DNA of 64,000 nt from Leptolyngbya sp. PCC 7375. Its GTDB lineage: Bacteria; Cyanobacteriota; Cyanobacteriia; Phormidesmidales; Phormidesmidaceae. Position numbers and translations under genes: made by a program. The notes beneath the pieces are model-generated. The model saw only the letters and a program-made list of their open reading frames with translations, was not told the DNA's origin and did no database searches. Position 1 is the stretch's first letter. Every line of letters starts with the position of its first letter. Location of the stretch: NCBI RefSeq assembly GCF_000316115.1, contig NZ_JH993797.1, positions 4,388,486 through 4,452,485 on the forward strand, read 5' to 3'. Positions 63,043-64,000 of the stretch are shown here, piece by piece.

Positions 63043-63999
63043 TTAACGGTTTTCAGCGTTGATCGTATCCAAAATTGCTTGGGCACCGGCATCTCTAGCT
63101 CGCTTAGCCAAAGTAGTTCCCATTTCATCCGCTGTCGTCACAGGACCTGAGATTTCATCCTTCACCACTGTCTGACCATCCAGGCTAGCGACGATACCGG
63201 TCAGTGTGAGAGTATCTCCCTCAATCACGGTGTTCACACCAATGGGGACCTGACAGCCACCTTCTAGCTCCCGCAGGAATGCGCGCTCTGCGTAGCAACG
63301 CTGGGCAGTGGGTAAATGCTCCAGTGTTTTAATAACCGCCAGAATATCGTCGTCACCGCTGCGGCACTCGATACCCAGGGCACCCTGACCCACAGCATGC
63401 AGAGAAATATCGGCAGGAACCACTTGCTGAATGCGATCAGCCATGTCCAGACGCTTTAAGCCCGCGACAGCCAAGATAATGGCATCGTACTGGCCTTCAT
63501 CGAGTTTACGTAGACGGGTATTTAAGTTGCCGCGAATATCTTTAAATTGGAAAGACGGGTAGTGATGACGCAGCTGGGCGAGACGACGTAAGGAAGACGT
63601 CCCAATGACAGCGCCTTCAGGTAGCTGATCCAGGTTTTTACCCGCATGCTTCTCGTGGGCAACCATGGCATCGGCGGGGTTTTCTCGCTCGGTCACGCAG
63701 CCTAGCATTAGTCCTTCGGGCAGGCGAGTGGGTAAGTCTTTCAGAGAATGAACGGCACAATCAACGGTACCGTTGAGCATGTCGTCTTCAAGCTCTTGGG
63801 TAAAGAGGCCCTTGTCGCCAATTTTAGAAAGGGAAACATCGAGAATTTTGTCCCCTTGGGTTTCCATAGTTTTAACTTCGAAGTTAATCTCAGGAAAGCG
63901 TTTTTGTAGCTCACCCTGCACCCAGTGGGTTTGCACTAGGGCAAGCTGACTTTTACGAGAACCAATCCGAATAGTGCGGGTTGCTACATTTAGGGACAT
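63043..63999 (-). CDS. hemC: Hydroxymethylbilane synthase (porphobilinogen deaminase)
   Basis: A 318-residue enzyme that joins four porphobilinogens into hydroxymethylbilane in tetrapyrrole synthesis (for chlorophyll, heme and bilins). It starts RTIRIGSRKSQLALVQTHWV, has HSLKDLPT (substrate-binding) and GTSSLRRLAQL, and the cofactor-binding cysteine in LEGGCQVPIG. It is complete: the ATG is at 63999, one base from the window edge. No hem neighbours are in the window. Confidence 0.97.
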   Translation of the reverse strand: MSLNVATRTIRIGSRKSQLALVQTHWVQGELQKRFPEINFEVKTMETQGDKILDVSLSKIGDKGLFTQELEDDMLNGTVDCAVHSLKDLPTRLPEGLMLGCVTERENPADAMVAHEKHAGKNLDQLPEGAVIGTSSLRRLAQLRHHYPSFQFKDIRGNLNTRLRKLDEGQYDAIILAVAGLKRLDMADRIQQVVPADISLHAVGQGALGIECRSGDDDILAVIKTLEHLPTAQRCYAERAFLRELEGGCQVPIGVNTVIEGDTLTLTGIVASLDGQTVVKDEISGPVTTADEMGTTLAKRARDAGAQAILDTINAENR

Positions 64000-64000
64000 A

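Overview
The window comes from a cyanobacterium. It carries cyanobacterial families (two CP12-like proteins, DUF2811, DUF1838, DUF4336, an NrtA/CmpA-type binding protein, a cyanobacterial-type RRM protein, GlgA, PsiE), many HIP1 octamers (GCGATCGC), and several kinds of short interspersed repeats. Base composition is moderate. hemC, glgA and argS point to a chromosome. The species cannot be fixed from the sequence.

Layout. 0-13 kb is ordinary housekeeping and hypothetical sequence: a membrane protein cut by the window edge, a GIY-YIG protein, a DUF2325 protein, a GH116 glucosidase, a DM13-like protein, a DNA methyltransferase-type repair protein, a GT39-like membrane protein, a homocysteine methyltransferase, an FAD oxidoreductase and a DUF985 cupin. 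13.36-14.48 kb is an insertion sequence with clear terminal inverted repeats. 14.9-25.1 kb holds an orphan nitrate/bicarbonate binding lipoprotein, argS, a collagen-like secreted protein, an HI0933-type flavoprotein, a DUF1016 nuclease with a 33-bp minisatellite in front, DoxX and DUF1838. 25.2-33 kb holds lipoproteins, small genes, the first copy of a ~690-bp repeat, a terminal-inverted-repeat (MITE-like) element, an ATP-grasp protein and a CP12-like gene.

33.4-48.6 kb is a type III CRISPR-Cas locus. Eight genes run on the minus strand: Csx3-AAA fusion, Cas10 without an HD domain, a Csx10-like RAMP, a double-RAMP protein, TIGR03984, TIGR03986, a Csx1-type CARF-HEPN nuclease and a small membrane protein. 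A TIGR03985 gene diverges on the array side, and a membrane-anchored CARF-like protein converges from the far side. The array has 23 repeats and 22 spacers; its last repeat is interrupted by a nested MITE-like insertion with target duplication. No cas1, cas2 or cas6 lies in the window, so adaptation and crRNA processing must come from elsewhere. The gene set suggests cyclic-oligoadenylate signalling with a soluble RNase (Csx1), a possible membrane effector (TM-CARF) and a probable off-switch (Csx3).

49-56.5 kb is repeat-rich. Three more copies of the ~690-bp repeat lie between an AurF-like diiron oxygenase/glutamine amidotransferase pair, a thioredoxin-like/HxlR divergent pair, an RRM protein and a second CP12-like gene. 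All four full copies have the same orientation. Each starts with a hairpin that shows a compensatory change, and each carries a conserved ACCTCCTTT matching the 16S rRNA anti-Shine-Dalgarno tail. They look like a family of structured non-coding RNAs or an RNA-like mobile unit, and are the strongest candidate here for something undescribed.

56.7-64 kb returns to chromosomal genes: DUF4336, a TPR-like protein, a caspase/legumain-like secreted protease, PsiE, glgA and a complete hemC at the right edge.
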